The notes below the pieces were generated by a model, which saw only the letters and a program-made list of their open reading frames with translations, had not been told where the DNA came from and did no database searches. DNA of 64,000 nt from Torreya grandis (taxonomy: Eukaryota; Streptophyta; Pinopsida; Cupressales; Taxaceae), in the NCBI GenBank assembly GCA_037957365.1, contig JARHVA010005353.1, forward strand, positions 124,001 through 188,000, given 5' to 3'. A program made the translations under genes and the position numbers. Below are positions 22,576-37,309 of the stretch, piece by piece. Each line of letters opens with the position of its first letter. Within the stretch, counting starts at the first letter, position 1.

Positions 22576-25500
22576 TTTGGTACATTGCCCTTTTTAATAG
22601 TATATTTTACCTATTTTGTCAAACTTGGTCCATGTATACATATTTGGATATTTTTAGTACATCTTCCCCCTGTGTTGGTCTCAATATATTCATCCCCTCA
22701 CATATTTATTATTCATATCTTGACCTTATGTTCATTTGTATCCAATGATAACCTACCTATTTATCGCATAATGTTTGATAATCTATATATTGACAATACA
22801 TTTTCCATCATATGACACTAAATACTCTTGAGGTGTCCAAAATACTATTTTAGTGTATTTATGTTGTCTTAGTTGGCTAGTGTGAATTGTTTCCTTAATC
22901 TATGGGTACTTTATGCCTAAAGTATCCCATCATCCCATGTGAAGGTTTTCCTTAGATGCACACATATACAAAGGTACCCTTATTCATTTATCTATCTAGC
23001 ATTTGCATTCAAGCATATTATAAGCAGTGTCTCCCAAGACTAATTCTATCAAGATTTATCGAGAGGGCATCACCACTACTTGATATAGATCTTACACATG
23101 AGTAAAAATTATTTAAAAATTTTATTCAAGATTTATGTTATCTCCAACTTGTCCCAATTGGGGTTTAGATTAATATTCTTGTATTTTCATCTTCATATTT
23201 AGAGAAGAGGATGTCCAAAACCCTTGCTTGAGATTTTATGTACACTATATAGAACTATGTGTGGTCTAATTACAACATGAAATATATGTAGTGCAACTGA
23301 TTTAAGGTTGCCTAACCCATAAATTCAATTTTATCTATTTTTAAATTAATGTGGTCTATTAACCCTTAAATAGATAGAACTATGTAAATGAATTCATATT
23401 ACAAAGATATATAGTAAATTAAAAATATGTATGTAAAAGCTTGAAATTGATTTGCCACTATAACTTATTAAATATAGAAATTATAATAAAAATAATAATA
23501 TACTTGACATTTAACTATATTGTGTAGGACTAACACTCTAGGTAGATGGTAGGAAAGGTAGTAAACTAGACTATGAGATTTTTAGATAATGATTTGGATC
23601 TCTATGTGGCCCAAGATAATAAATTCAACCTTGGGTAAATATCATGAATTGTTATATTTTAAGTCTGATGTTTCTGCCTCTATATATTTTTCCTCTTTGT
23701 TTTAATACAAGAAGGTGCACCTATTTGTCCTTAAGATATGTGTATGAATTTGAAGTATGATGTTGTGTGCTATTCTCATAAATCTATCTCATTCAATTAA
23801 AATACTAAGTCTACTTAAAATGATCAAATAGGCCTGCAAAAGAAGAAGAAATGTGGGTTACGATTATCATAACAACTCCTCGATGAATCATTGAGGGCTA
23901 CCTACATATCCAAAAATTTCAAAGAGGGAAGTCAACATGTAGTTGTCCCCATTAATTAAACATATGCAATAGTGGTTGTTTAATTTATGCAACCGGTAAT
24001 GTATCCCTTAATACTTGGTAATTGGAAAATTTGGCCTAAATTTTGAGTGTTTTAGGTTTGTCTAATCCTTATTCCTAGTGACTAATTGGCAAATTTGGGA
24101 GAATAGGGTAGTCATCTTAAGTGTGCAAGTGTTTAAGTATGCTTGGTAAGCTTTCAGTTGATAAGTGCCATATTATTAATTTGTTTATGCCTATTTTTTA
24201 TTTATATGAGACTCTTTGGATGCTTTCCATTGACACATGAAATATATGGGCCAACCCATAAAAATGGTTTGAATTTAAAATGTGGCCACTGCTTGGCACA
24301 TGATGAAATCATCAAACTAAAATGCCAATGTCTGATGGTATGTTTTGATTTTGATGTTACTATCTAAGAGATAAGAACATTAATATAACGATTTGGAGAT
24401 GCCTAAGTATGATAATCAATTGGTTTGACATAGACTGTGGGAATTCCTATAGGTGATTGAGAGAAATTTGGGAAGATTTGATCCCTAGAAGACATGTGGA
24501 TGTGCAATAATGTTGAATGAGAGTCATGTATGTATGCACAAGCCATGTAGTGTGAAGGTAAGTTAAAAATGAAATTTATAAGTATCAATTACAATATTTA
24601 AGTGTCTAAAAATTCCTCCCATTTATTCTAATATGAAATGTAATATAACTTATATAGAAAATGGAAAAAGAAATCTACTTAAGTGTGTATAACACACTTT
24701 ATCTTTGTGAGATACTCACATGCAGCCTACTTCAAGAAAATATACAATGAAAATACAACATTCAATGTCCATAAAGTGGAATCTAAAAATGCATAAATTG
24801 AAATTTAAATTCAAGTGCAAGGAAAGAGTACACTTTTATGTGGGTGAACTATGTTTCCCTATACCATTTTTGAGATTATGCTTTCTTATTGGAACATTAA
24901 ATAATGGTTCCCCTTGCTCAATATTTTGGAGAATTTCAATGATGAGATACCAAATTTATGTAACTAAGGCAATGGCCTTGGGTTGGGAAGGAAAATTCAC
25001 CAACCCTAATTGAAAAAACAAAGGGAATAGTGCCAAGGTAGTTGAGCATCACATAAACCTTAACTACACTAACCAATGTAATTAATCTTGTAATCCCGAG
25101 ATGGAAGGTGGGAGTCACATATTGGGTTTGTGGAGTAATTCATAGTCCATTGAGGGAACTAAAAATGAGGAAATTGACACACTAACCTTCATGCACTTGA
25201 CTTCTCGAAGTCCAGCTGAGACATTTGATGAAAAAATGATAGGATGATAGTTTAAAATTTTAGTTAATTAGGTTGAGATAAAGGAATGTAGTTTTGGATG
25301 ATGGTTGATAAAGGGGTGATCATGAGGATAATATAAGAGCTATCTTGCATCAAAATAATTGTTAAGATCAAAAAAGGTAATAAATAGAATCCAAAGAACC
25401 CTTAGTATGAGTGAGTACAAGGAGTTAGAGTTATTGGTCAATGCTATGAATGAGGAATTGGGCATAACAAAGATAGATAACTCTAATAAACTGAATAATT

Positions 25501-26545
25501 ATATAAATATGAATATGTATAGATAATTTCATACACCAATAAAATTAAAATATGAAAATTTTATTCCCAATTAGGAATAAAAATAAGAGTGAAGGTCTAG
25601 ACTTGAAGATCATTATACTGACAGGCTCGAATATGAATATGTCTAATTATTAGTTGTGGCTCTATATAGTATTTCTATTAAAGATCATTGAGATGGTTAA
25701 TGACATTATTTTTAATGGGATTTTAATGGAATACTTTGATTCTAAGCTTAGTCTTGATATCACTTTGGATGTTGCTAACGTAAATGAGAGATCTAACTAT
25801 AGGAAAATGTTTGCTTTGTGAAGGTATGGTTACTCTAGAAGTGTCATATAAGAGAAAACACAATTTATTTTTGAATATTGAAAGTGTGTAGATTTATATG
25901 ATGATGATTTGAAATAGTTTACTTATTTTTTTAATAATTGGAAGCAAGGTTTTAGGGTTGTACACATCTTGACAAGGCTTTGTTTGTTTATGTTATTGGT
26001 GTTTTTGGATAATGTTTTACAAAGAAACTAAATTATACTACTTGATAAAAATAAATTATTTAAAATAATTAAATGAACAAATTAAAGTAAATTGAAATAG
26101 AATGCTTTTATTTTGATTTCTCTTTTTTAATATTTTTATGCATGCAAGTGCTAAAACTAAACTATAAATGAATGATGCAAATGTTGATATTTTTTGTTTT
26201 CCTTGCAAAGCTTTACTTACATGTACTAAATAAAATGTCATTTTTATTTTATTTTTGAATTAAAATAGAAGAAATATATTATAAAATTTATCTTTTTGAA
26301 CATACAAATAAATAAATAAAATATAAAACTAAAATTTATTCTATATTATGCAATTTTTAGTTTTTCTAGTCGAATATGCAAACTAGATTGAAAGTTTTTG
26401 AGATTTCTAATGATTATAAAAATATATGGTGATTGTATACTTGAGTGAATGAAGTTATGGATTTATTATTTTTATAATTTGTATAAATTTATTTGACATG
26501 CAAAAGGCATAAACTAGATCTAGTGTGAGTTTTAATTTTACTAGC
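22576..26545. other. No feature recognised
   Basis: AT-rich, with short chance ORFs only. If 22563 is an LTR start, the first 1-2 kb here would be LTR. Confidence 0.4.
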
Positions 26546-28246
<1,701 letters not shown>

Positions 28247-28699
28247 TATTATCACTTGAACTTGCACCCTTTGAGGAGATGACAAGTCTCTCCTCATTCA
28301 AGTGGCACAATGGGAACACCTCAGGGCTATGGGTGACCCAAATTGAGGTGAGTCTCTAGATTAGGGATAGTTCCCTTGATGTACCACTTCCACACACCAT
28401 AACCACACTTTCATGTATGAGGAAAATGGTTAAGAATCCTAAACTAAACCTAGTTAATTAGGTGATGCATCAAATATGTGGTCTACTCACACTACTTGCA
28501 ATGCACTTGGAACCAAAAGGAAAACTATACATACACTTCATCCATCAAACTAAAATATCTTCTTCTACATGAATGTTTCAAGCATGGGGTCTTGAAGAGA
28601 GTATAGGTTAGGAGGACTTAGATAATAGGTCTTCTAGAAACACTATTAAATAAGCTACTCAATATACATATGATCTCCATTAGACACTTTTTTATGCCC
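28247..28699 (-). repeat. Outer element, left LTR, first piece
   Basis: Aligns with 49617-50057 (ctattatcacttgaactt, gaggagatgacaagtct, agtctctagattagggat, gttcccttgatgtaccactt). It is cut at 28699 by the inner element, which duplicated TGCCC/TGACC. In reverse orientation it also resembles the end of the inner element's LTR (32130-32474), so the two LTR families are related. Confidence 0.8.
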
Positions 28700-29708
28700 T
28701 ATTGACCATTTTGTGAATCTTGCATGCCAAAATGGGCACCCCCCCATCTTTTTTACCTTGAAACCTTGTTCTTCATGAAATTTTGCCCTAAAAATAGGTC
28801 TTGACCGTTTAAAAATCAAGGAAAAGTTGTTTTTGTGTAGGTGCAGGTGTTGTCTCATCAAGCATTGGTCATTTTTAGCACTCACAGATCAAATCAGGTT
28901 CTCAAAACAACATTACTTGTAAGCTTTACAAGTAATAAGTAGGAGCACTTGATAAACTTGAAAGGGTCTATAGCCAGTTCCAGTGCAAGTCAGGTTTTAC
29001 AAAGTACTTTACTTTCCAATTTTCATGAGTAAAAGTAGTTAAGAAACCTAAAAGGGTTAGAGCAGTGCATTCAGAGGTTACGAGGGGACTTGTATTATGA
29101 CTTTTATAAGTCAAAGCTAAAGATAAACTTGATAAGGGTCAGAGCAGTTCAATTTAGGTTTGTGGGATTACTTGACTTATGATCTTTCATGATTTGAAGT
29201 CATTCACAAACCCGAAAGGGTAAGGAATAAGTAATCATGTTTTTGAGATGCCTTTACATCAAAGATTTTTGAGTAAGTCCTTTAAAAGAGCTCAAATTGG
29301 TCTTAAACACTTTTTAAGGCAAGCATTTTTTTTTGGAGGGCACCTGGGCATTCTATAGGGTCATTTGCAATTTACCTAAATGGTATGTTTGAAGGTATAA
29401 TGGACCTTGTGAGGGATTTTTGTTAGTGTGAGGACCAATACAAAAGTTCTAAAGGGCAACTAGAGGCTAAAAATGCCCTTTGTGGAGGGTACTTTGAGAA
29501 ATACAGGGACCATTTCCACAAGCTTAAAGGGCACTTTTGACTCGAAATGCCCTTGTGAATGACAGTCAGTTGAAGTAAAGGGGCAAAGATAAGAAGCCCA
29601 AAGGGCACTTGCCCTTCAAGAAAAGTGACAAGTGGAAGGAGTTTTTCTTCAGATAAAATGTTTGAAGGAAAATCAAAGAAGGCAAGCCAAGGTTGAATTC
29701 CTTTGAAT

Positions 29709-29740
29709 AAAATGTCTGAAGGAATTCCTTTAGACATTTT
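29709..29740. repeat. 32-bp near-perfect palindrome centred on GGAATTCC
   Basis: aaaatgtctgaaggaa followed by ttcctttagacatttt has one mismatched pair. It is placed in the inner LTR, and equivalent palindromes occur twice in the partner LTR (41306 and 41438). Confidence 0.8.
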
Positions 29741-31020
29741 ATTTGATTAAATTCAATGATCATAGAAAGCCTGAAGGTCGATAATGCAAAATATCAAGCC
29801 AAGAAGGCAAGGATTAAAGCCAAGGAGGATTCCTTTGAACAAAATGTCTGAAGGATATGTCAAATAAAAGCCCACCCATAGAAAAGACCTACAAAGAACA
29901 AGCAAAGAAAAGGTAAAGGTAGGGAGTAAACAAAGGGAAGAGACAAAAAAGGAAGAAGTAAAAAGAAGAAGCAAAGAGAGAAAGAAATCGTGGGGTTTTC
30001 CCTCAAAAATATTATCTCAAAATTTTATCTGAGATGACCTTCCCAAAAAGCCTGAAACTTGAAACTCGTAGAAAAGGAAAGAATGCAGACCTAGGAGCCT
30101 GAATAGGTGTGGAAGGTGAAAAGAGACAAAGCAAAGTCCTATGGATTAGAAACCCATTGAGAAATTGAAGGCCTAAATGAGTAAGAAAAAATATGAGAAA
30201 CCAAGGCAAAGGAGAAATCAAAGGAAAGAGACAAAACATGGGTAAATAGAGAGCTAAAAATATAAAACTTAGAACTATTCCAGTTGTTAAAAAAGACAAA
30301 GGGTAAAATTAAGGACCAATCATAATAAGATAAGTGGCATGAACAACTCAACAAAGGGAGTTAATAAATTTGGGTGGAAAATATCTATCAAAAACCAATA
30401 AATAGATTAGTTTTCAAACTATAGAGGAAAGTAGCCCATATTTTCATGCTTCACCATTAATGCACAACCAATTGTGCCCAACATTGAAGAGAGCATGGTT
30501 GAATCACAACAACTTGGGGATGGCTTTGTCAGTTCTTAGAAGGAGTATCTCATGCTTTTGTAGGCCCAAGACAATAAGGACAGTGGCTTGGACATTTACA
30601 ACATGGCTCTCCCATACGTAGTTTGAGGAATATGATAGCAACATGCTCTCTTGTCTCAAAAGTGTTTGACTCCAGCATGGGTCTCCTTTCCTTGTTCTAT
30701 CAACATCTTGCTCTATATAATTATATCTTCTCATTTTGAGAGGGGATCTTTTAACTTGTATGGCAAAGTCCTGAAGGAATTTGCCTTGAATTAGAAAAGC
30801 ATTTTTTCCTCCATTTGAGCTTGCACTTTTGCATATGTCTATGGTTTTATCTTGTGTTAAGTCATTTTATTTTCATACTTTCATAAGTTTATTCCAACAT
30901 ATCTAGTGCATAGTGATTTATTTTTTCAGGTCATAGGAAGTGTCTAGAGCGAGTATAGGCAAGTGAATGGGCTACCTAAGAGTGTGTTTAAAATACCTAT
31001 TATGCTAGTTTCTTCCTCCC

Positions 31021-32112
31021 TGTCAAGAATCTAGAACATAAAGCTCTGATACCACTTGTCAGGAATCTAGAACATAAAGCTCTGATACCAATTGTTAGGA
31101 TCAGGAGCACAATTGATTACCTTTATATGAGCAACTAAACACATAATTTAACCAGAAGTAAAATATAACTAGAATTTGGAAATAACACAGAATATGAGAG
31201 ACAATACCCAATTGTATTAATACTCTTCCAGAAGGAAATACAACAAAGAAGATGCCACAATCTTCTTCACACTCCTCTAGGGCTCCCACACCTCTAGGGC
31301 GTAAACAGTAAATCTCTTCAAGAGCTCACTCTCTCAACTACGGTCACAACAAACAACTCAAACACAGAGTTGTTGTTTACCTCCAACCAGTCAGTATCAC
31401 TACTGCCAGTACATCGAGTATACACACATACTCAACCGAGTACATAATGCACTCCAAGTAAATCTCCTATGAACTTGAAATAACCTACAAATCAAACCAA
31501 TCTTACTTACACATGTAGATCTCATACCTAATCTTGCACACCTCTAGATCAACCTGATCTTACATACTCAGAAGAACCCTTGTCCTTGCCTCACCAAGTC
31601 CTTATGATTCTCCATACTAGCACCCTTATGGATCTTCTACCAGATCTTGCTCTCCGATAGATCTACCTGATCATACACACTTGGCACTATGGCACTATGA
31701 GGAGCCAACCTTGCTCTCTCTATCTAGAACACAAGGAATCCCTGCTTTGATCCCTCACCCTTTATAATACAGCCCATGAGTCTCTTAAATATATCTCATG
31801 CAAACAATAATTAGACATCCAATTACAATAATTAGATCCAAATCTCAAGACTAAAATTAGCCTTTTAACATGCAAACAACTGGTTCGTTAACAAACTATT
31901 AATGAACTAGCAGTTTTGGAACCGCACAGGTGACCGACGTCGATCCCTGTCTACCTAGAGATGACCGACGTCGGCCGATACCTGACCGATGTTGGCAACT
32001 TCATGTCTACACCTGAATGATGTCAGTTGGACTGATCGACACTGGTGACTGTGACACTCAGTAACCCTCCATGTTTGCATCTGGGTGAAGCTTTTAGCTC
32101 CACAACCTAACA
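31021..32112 (-). mobile_element. LTR plus duplicated primer site inserted in the inner left LTR
   Basis: Absent from the partner LTR at about 42638. Flanked by CTCCC on both sides (31016-31020 and 32113-32117). Positions 31093-32112 (1020 bp) have LTR ends TGTTAGG..CCTAACA. Next to it at 31022-31092 lie two tandem 36-bp units, each holding the reverse complement of TGGTATCAGAGC (31043-31054 and 31079-31090). On the minus strand this reads LTR, primer site, leader, primer site, leader, then host DNA. The second LTR and the interior are missing. Confidence 0.75.
31930..32049. repeat. Run of GACCGACGTCGG-like motifs
   Basis: Five spaced variants: gaccgacgtcgat, gaccgacgtcggc, gaccgatgttggc, gaatgatgtcagt and gatcgacactggt. 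The intact form is a palindrome with an ACGT core. A similar run occurs at 59442-59574. Confidence 0.6.
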
Positions 32113-32474
32113 CTCCCTATATATTCATAGGACCCCCTACTAAAATACTGATGCAAGGAAATTTTTCTCACTTGAATGATGTGTATTCTTAATGTCCATA
32201 GTTTAAAGTGTATGCCAAAACTGAGTAGACCAATTGTTTGGGTGCATCACCTCTTAGATTAGGTCCCATTTTTAGTATTTTTTCTCCCTTTTCATCCCTC
32301 CATAATTAGCAATAGGAGATCCAAGGCCTCAAAGTGCATCAAGGGGAGCTAGCCCCTAATCTAGAGATTCATCCCTCACATTTTCCACCCATAGCAAGAG
32401 GGATGTCTCCATTGTGTCACATGGATGAAAAGAGCTGAGCCTCCCTTCAAAGGGTGCAATGCACCATGTCAACA

Positions 32475-32498
32475 ATTTTTGGCATGTTCAGTGGGACA
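32475..32498 (+). other. Candidate primer binding site of the inner element
   Basis: Directly after ..TCAACA the sequence reads atttttggcatgttcagtgg. It resembles the TTTGGCGC..-type plant primer sites after loss of CpG (CG to CA or TG). The outer element has a related tttttagcatgccttttagg after its own LTR on the minus strand. Together these support the ORF direction as element sense. Confidence 0.5.
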
Positions 32499-32693
32499 TT
32501 GTGTCTAAGAGGTTGAAGAATTTTTGGTGTGTTCTTCAACAAATCAACCTTTGGAGGCATTCAATCAACTCCAATGGAAACTCTGAAGATACATTAGCTG
32601 GTTGAGTAGCCTGAGTGATCTTTTGAAGATATTTTGTATTATTTTTCTTTATAAAGTTTTATGGTTGCATATGGTTATGAGTTTTTCCTTTTG

Positions 32694-34291
32694 CAGGTTG
32701 GTGAAACATTGCAAGATTTGCCTCTTCCTCCTCAGTTTGAGCAAGTCCTTGGCTAGCCTAGATAAGATCCTTACCAACCTTGTGTTGATCTTTACCAAGT
32801 CCAATATGACTAGTTTCATCCCTGTCATGAGCTATATCAGTCTTATGCCCAGTCTTCTCAATGTGTTACTTCTCCTAGTCAACCTAATCCTTTTTCCAAT
32901 CAACCCATTTATAATTCAAACAAGCACTATTGGGGTATGAAAGGTATGTAGTGGAGCTTAACACTAAAAGGGGATGTGGCCAATAAATTCTTGATCATTT
33001 CATCCATCAAGTGAGAAATGCATTAGAGTTGGTTAAGAGTGAATGGACTCCTATTGAAAGAGCCAATTGGCAAAGGCTTACAAATGAGATACTGGATGTG
33101 AGTAGTTTGATTGCATCTTTGGAAGAGAAGCTGAGTATTCATGAGAGGCAGTCTTACCAAGTCTATCAACCTGCATAACCACTACCCCAAGTTTCATATC
33201 ATCCATACATAGCCCCTACTCATGAGCCAAGTCAATCCTGTCAAAGTCCTTTCCCCAATCATGTTGAGGAGAGTTTTGAAATATAAAATCTTGTGTTTAA
33301 GGCCAATCTTGATAGGCAAATTCAGTTGGTAAATCTTCACATGTAACAGTCTATGTTTTTAGAAAGGGAAGTGGAATCTAATCCCTCACTACCCTCTCAC
33401 ATTACAATCCCATAACCCCAAAAGGAGACTTCTAATCCTAAGATCATGAGTTGGAGTAAATAAGTTGAGTCATGGAGTAGTAAGGAGGAGAAGGGCATTG
33501 TTCAAGAGTGTGAAGTACAAAATGAGGCTAGTCCTTCTCATGTCCCTCCCACCCTTCCTCAAGAAGCTTCTTATACTCTATGGTAACCTTCATGCACTCC
33601 CCATTTCCATGATGATTCCTATGAGCTCCAAGAAAGACTCTTTCAAGAAAATCTAGCTAAGCAAATTAAGGAATTAGAGACAAAGGTGAGATTCCTTAGT
33701 GAAAGTGAGATGGAAGTTTTAGATCTTAGAGAGGAGCCTATGCCAAAAGACACCCCTTCTACCAATCCTCAATCTAATTTTGATATTGATGAAGTGTTGG
33801 TCAAGTGGAGAGAAGAAAATCAAGTGATTTTGGCCCAAGGTCTGCCCCCATTTTCTCATGAGCTTTCAAAAAGATACCCTAATTTTCATTCCTAACCTAA
33901 TTTTGACAATCTTTGTGTTCCACCTCCTTGCCTGGAAATGAAGAATGTTTATCTTATGTTGAGTAATCCATCTTGAGGGAATCAAGTGAAGAAGATTATG
34001 TTGAATTCATGACTGATCATGGAGACTTCATGAGTTTAGATGAGGAGGAGATCACCATAGGTACCCCCTTGGTGAACAAGAAGACAAGTCACAAGCTTTT
34101 GCCTCTATCTCTAATGAGGAAGAGATGGTCATTGACTCTTTTCTCACTTTGAAAGATGTCATGGAGGATCATGGACAAATTCTTGATCATTCTTTGAATG
34201 ATTTGCTTGAAATCATTAGGGCAGGTTACACTCTTATTCAAGGAGGCTATGAGCTGGCTAAGGTGGAGAAGGTAGCATTAGGACTCAAATA
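32694..34291 (+). pseudogene. Internal ORF of the inner element, N-terminal and middle part (QVGET/EENQ family)
   Basis: Reads QVGETLQDLPLPPQFEQVLG, then a Gln/Pro/Tyr-rich stretch. A coiled region follows (SEWTPIERANWQRLTNEILD, VSSLIASLEEKL), then LFQENLAKQIKELETKV, DIDEVLVKWREENQVILAQG and LPPFSH, an acidic part, and LEIIRAGYTLIQGGYELAK. From 33005 to 33895 the frame is single, with only scattered stops; later parts are frameshifted. The same motifs in the same order appear at 49423-47209 and 39230-37310 on the minus strand. The protein is acidic and probably partly coiled-coil. No zinc knuckle, protease, RT or integrase motif is visible, and the function is unknown to me. The ORF is cut at 34291-34297 by an inverted LTR. 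Confidence 0.65.
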
Positions 34292-35679
34292 AGTATTATT
34301 GACGTAGAAGATTACACCCTTGGTAGGAGGCCGAGCTCCTGCCTTCTTCATGCAAAAATGGAAACTCCCCTCTTGTTTGTGGGACCAGCGAAGCTAGAGG
34401 GGAGAGTCTCTAGATGAGGGCTAGCTCCCTCTGATGTATCTTTTAGGCCCTACTTTCTCCTACTGTTAATAAATAAAATGTAAAAAGGGGGGATGAAAAG
34501 GGAGAGAGAGATGCTGAAAATAAAGCCTAAGCCTAAAAAGTAAAAGGTGATACACCAAAAAAGTGTGATCCACTCAGGCCCAAACATATAATTTTCACCA
34601 AAAATAAGCACCTATACACTTCATCTGACATGAGAAAACCTTTTGCATCAGTGGGTTAGGGGTCCGTGGAGATACAGGGAGGAAATAACTACTAGAGGCA
34701 TTCTGAAACACACTGCAGTAGCCTACCCACTTCACCTATAATCCTCTAGGGACACTTCTGACAGACCTATAAAAGGAAACTCAAAATATGCACTAGACAT
34801 GCTGAAATCATTATGATAAAGCATTACAAAAATGACTTAACATAGAATCAAGGCATAGACACATACTAAAGATGTAAAACTTAGAATGGAGGTAAAAATG
34901 TTGTGTTTCAATTCAAGGTAAATTTTTGGCAGCTCTACCTTACAACCCTGAGATATTTTTGGGCAGAGTTTTACCTTAAGGCTGAGAGCAGATTCCTTCT
35001 CCAAAGAGAATTTTACAACATATAGGAAAAGGAAGAGAACTTAGTGTTTCCTGGGAAACATTTTGGTGATCTTTTCTACAAGTGGCCCATGTGTGCTGAA
35101 CACATCGAGAAGAGGAAAGCCACTGTTACTGATGTCATCCTTCAGAAGAGGCCTACTAGAACCATGCTTTACCATCACCAAAATTTACTTTGGCATTAAA
35201 TCATTAATGTAAGGGCATGGCCGCACCTCTTTTTTGCAAATAGACTGCAGTTTGTCCCCTCATCAATGCTAACTTGGAGAAAAGTAGGTCGCATCGTTCA
35301 TCTGTAATAACTCTCCATCTCTTCACCACTTGAATGCTTTTTCATTTCTGCTCTTTGTCTTCTTCCTACTCTTTTCAGCCCTCGAGGGTGATCTTCTAGT
35401 GGGTCGCTGTGTTCCTTGGGCTATTTCCATGATTTGGTGCTTAGACAGTTCAAAACAAACAACTACTTCACTATGTTAAATTTGACGTTCACGCGGCCGT
35501 CACCCAATGGCTAGTTCACTTGCTTAAATTTGATGGCTTTCAGGACATCATCATCCTTAGCAAAAGTCATTGGGTCTTTTCTGTGGCTTTTTCTACTTCG
35601 CGGGCTTTTGTTTCAGGTTTTTTTCCCACAGACAAAAGTCCATAGGAATTGGCCACTCTTTACTCTTTTCTTCAGGCTC

Positions 35680-36440
35680 TTTGAAACTCTCTGCCCTCCA
35701 CAAGGGCTTTCAAATCTTGAACTACCCTATACAAGGTATTTTGAACCCATCACTACCCTCTAGCTATAATGCATACCCTTGAACCAAGCCATTGAACCAA
35801 TCTGTTGAACCAAAATTGGTTCAACGGTTCAATCGATTCAATAGTTCAACCACTGCGTGCCGAGCCCATTGAACCAAGCCTTTGAACCAATTCATTGAAC
35901 CTCCTTGACATGTGACCACTTCTGCATAACTCATTTAGCTACCTTAGAAAACTTTTGGGCTTTTTTTGGTACTCACAAACACTGACACTTGGCATGCTCC
36001 GCATAATTCTTAGCAACTCATTCAGGCCCACCCCAATCTTCTTTGAAGCCAATAGGAGAAACCCACAGATGTTGACACTTGTTGAATTCTATTGAGCCCT
36101 GTAGGGGACATGTGGCACATTCCACTACTCTTAAAAAAACATGTTGAAGTCCTTTGCAGTTGCCACTTGGTGCCTTCCATGCTTTGGATTTTATGGTGTA
36201 AACTTTGATGCTTGCACACCTCTCGTCACTTGAAAACTCTACGGCTCCCTTTGAAATGCTCCCTGCCCTCCGCAAGGGTTATTGGATCTTGAACTACCCT
36301 TTGGATGTAGGGCACACCCTTGAACCAAACCATTGAACCAATAATTGGTTCAATAGTTTAATGGTTCAAGACTGCGCGTCGAGCCGCTTAAACTAAAATG
36401 ACGATCCGTCTGTTGAACTTAAGCATTGAACCAAATGATT
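35680..36440. repeat. About 570-bp tandem duplication inside the inverted LTR
   Basis: ctgccctccacaagggc..cttgaactaccct..acccttgaaccaa (from about 35690) recurs as ctgccctccgcaagggt..cttgaactaccct..acccttgaaccaa (from about 36262). Each copy leads into a cluster of TTGAACCA repeats. Confidence 0.65.
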
Positions 36441-36725
36441 GAACCAATCCGTTGAACCAATTCAACATTTCAACAAAGTGCACCGAGCCTATTGAACCAA
36501 GACTGACAAACCTACCGATGAACCCTACATTTAAACTAAGCCCAATTAAACTGTATGATTGAACTAATGGTTGAACTAGCGCATTGAACTTTGCCGATGA
36601 ACCAAGCCGAAGCATTGAACTAAGTGGTTGAACTGAGCCAAGGCATGAACCAAAGCTGATTAAACTTAAATGTTGAAAAAATGGTTGAACAAAGGCCTTG
36701 AATCAGTTCAATGGTTCAAAGACAC
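35775..36725. repeat. Interspersed TTGAACCA / TGGTTCAA repeats
   Basis: Dozens of copies of attgaacca and its reverse complement tggttcaa, spaced about 8-25 bp, in clusters at about 35779-35910 and 36321-36725. Because attgaaccaattggttcaat is self-complementary, the array can fold into many hairpins. Confidence 0.75.
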
Positions 36726-36820
36726 CAACTTTTCTTAATTTTCTTTAGACAAGAGCCCGAATAAGCCTTGTAAAAACCCAAAACTCTCTGAACTGATCCT
36801 TCATGCGCCAAAGGACTAAC

Positions 36821-36912
36821 CTGCAGAGTCCGTAGAAATTCTAAAACCTGTAAATTTCATAGATTTAGACCTATAGAGTATGTAGAAATTCTGTAGAGTC
36901 TGTAGAAATGAA
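36821..36912. repeat. Three short tandem AGAGT..GTAGAAAT units
   Basis: agagtccgtagaaattct (36825), agagtatgtagaaattct (36875) and agagtctgtagaaatgaa (36895) near the end of the inverted LTR. Confidence 0.7.
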
Positions 36913-37005
36913 CAGATTCATGTAAAATCAAAAAATAAAATGGCCTAAAATAGCAGGGACAGAAGGGGACCAATTTTTGGCCTATTGGGCAAAAAATGGT
37001 CAACA

Positions 37006-37028
37006 AATTGGCAACTCCCAGGGGAAGC
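37006..37028 (+). other. Primer-site-like sequence beside the inverted LTR
   Basis: aattggcaactcccagggga directly follows ..GTCAACA. It resembles the TTGGCGACTC..GGGGA plant primer site, and its counterpart lies at 40237-40215 on the minus strand. Read this way it opposes the ORF direction. Confidence 0.45.
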
Positions 37029-37309
37029 ATGCCTGCTATGCTTAAAGACTAGTTGCCTTGCAATCCATTGGGCATGGAGTCAGATGCAACTTTGAATAAT
37101 TTTAGCGATATCCCCAAAGATTTGATAATCAAAACATGAAGCTTCTTACCCCACACGCAAAGGGAAACACACAAGGCTTTAAAACACTACCTATGCAATT
37201 ACACTTAGGGAAAATAGAAAAGGAAACTGAAAGCAAACTACTATATAAAGCTAACTAGGAATGTTTGCCTCCAACCTAGATCAAAGGGAAAGCTTCTTAA
37301 GTCCACTTC

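Larger units (their letters stand above)
28700..32474 (+). repeat. Inner element, left LTR (contains a 1.1 kb insertion)
   Basis: Aligns with 40238-42985 from gaccattttgtgaatcttgc to ccatgtcaaca. Without the 31021-32112 insert and its duplication it is about 2.68 kb, close to the 2.75 kb partner. It has CCAAT (accaatcat, about 30315) and a TATA-like aataaatagatta at about 30399, in plus order. The hydrophobic minus-strand ORFs inside are not conserved genes. Confidence 0.85.
34297..37005 (-). repeat. Inverted LTR of a truncated relative of the inner element
   Basis: In reverse complement it aligns with the inner LTR. Examples are the cac/tcgagcc-flanked ctagagact block near 34410, gatacagggaggaaat at 34672, aatggaggtaaaaatg near 34889, and its outer edge aaaaaatggtcaaca (36991-37005), which equals the rc of the LTR start. 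The centre (about 35000-36950) is highly diverged and holds TTGAACCA-type repeats. It forms the 3' LTR of the minus-sense ORF relic at 37310-39230. Confidence 0.7.

Noticed and set aside
24093..24116. aattggcaaatttgggagaa as a possible primer binding site
   Set aside because: Only a loose match to the TTGGCGACTC..GGGGA pattern, and there is no LTR edge in front of it.
29423..30354. Overlapping hydrophobic minus-strand ORFs, with a similar set at 41206-41875
   Set aside because: They lie in the two copies of one LTR and follow the palindromic repeats. Frames and lengths are not kept between copies.
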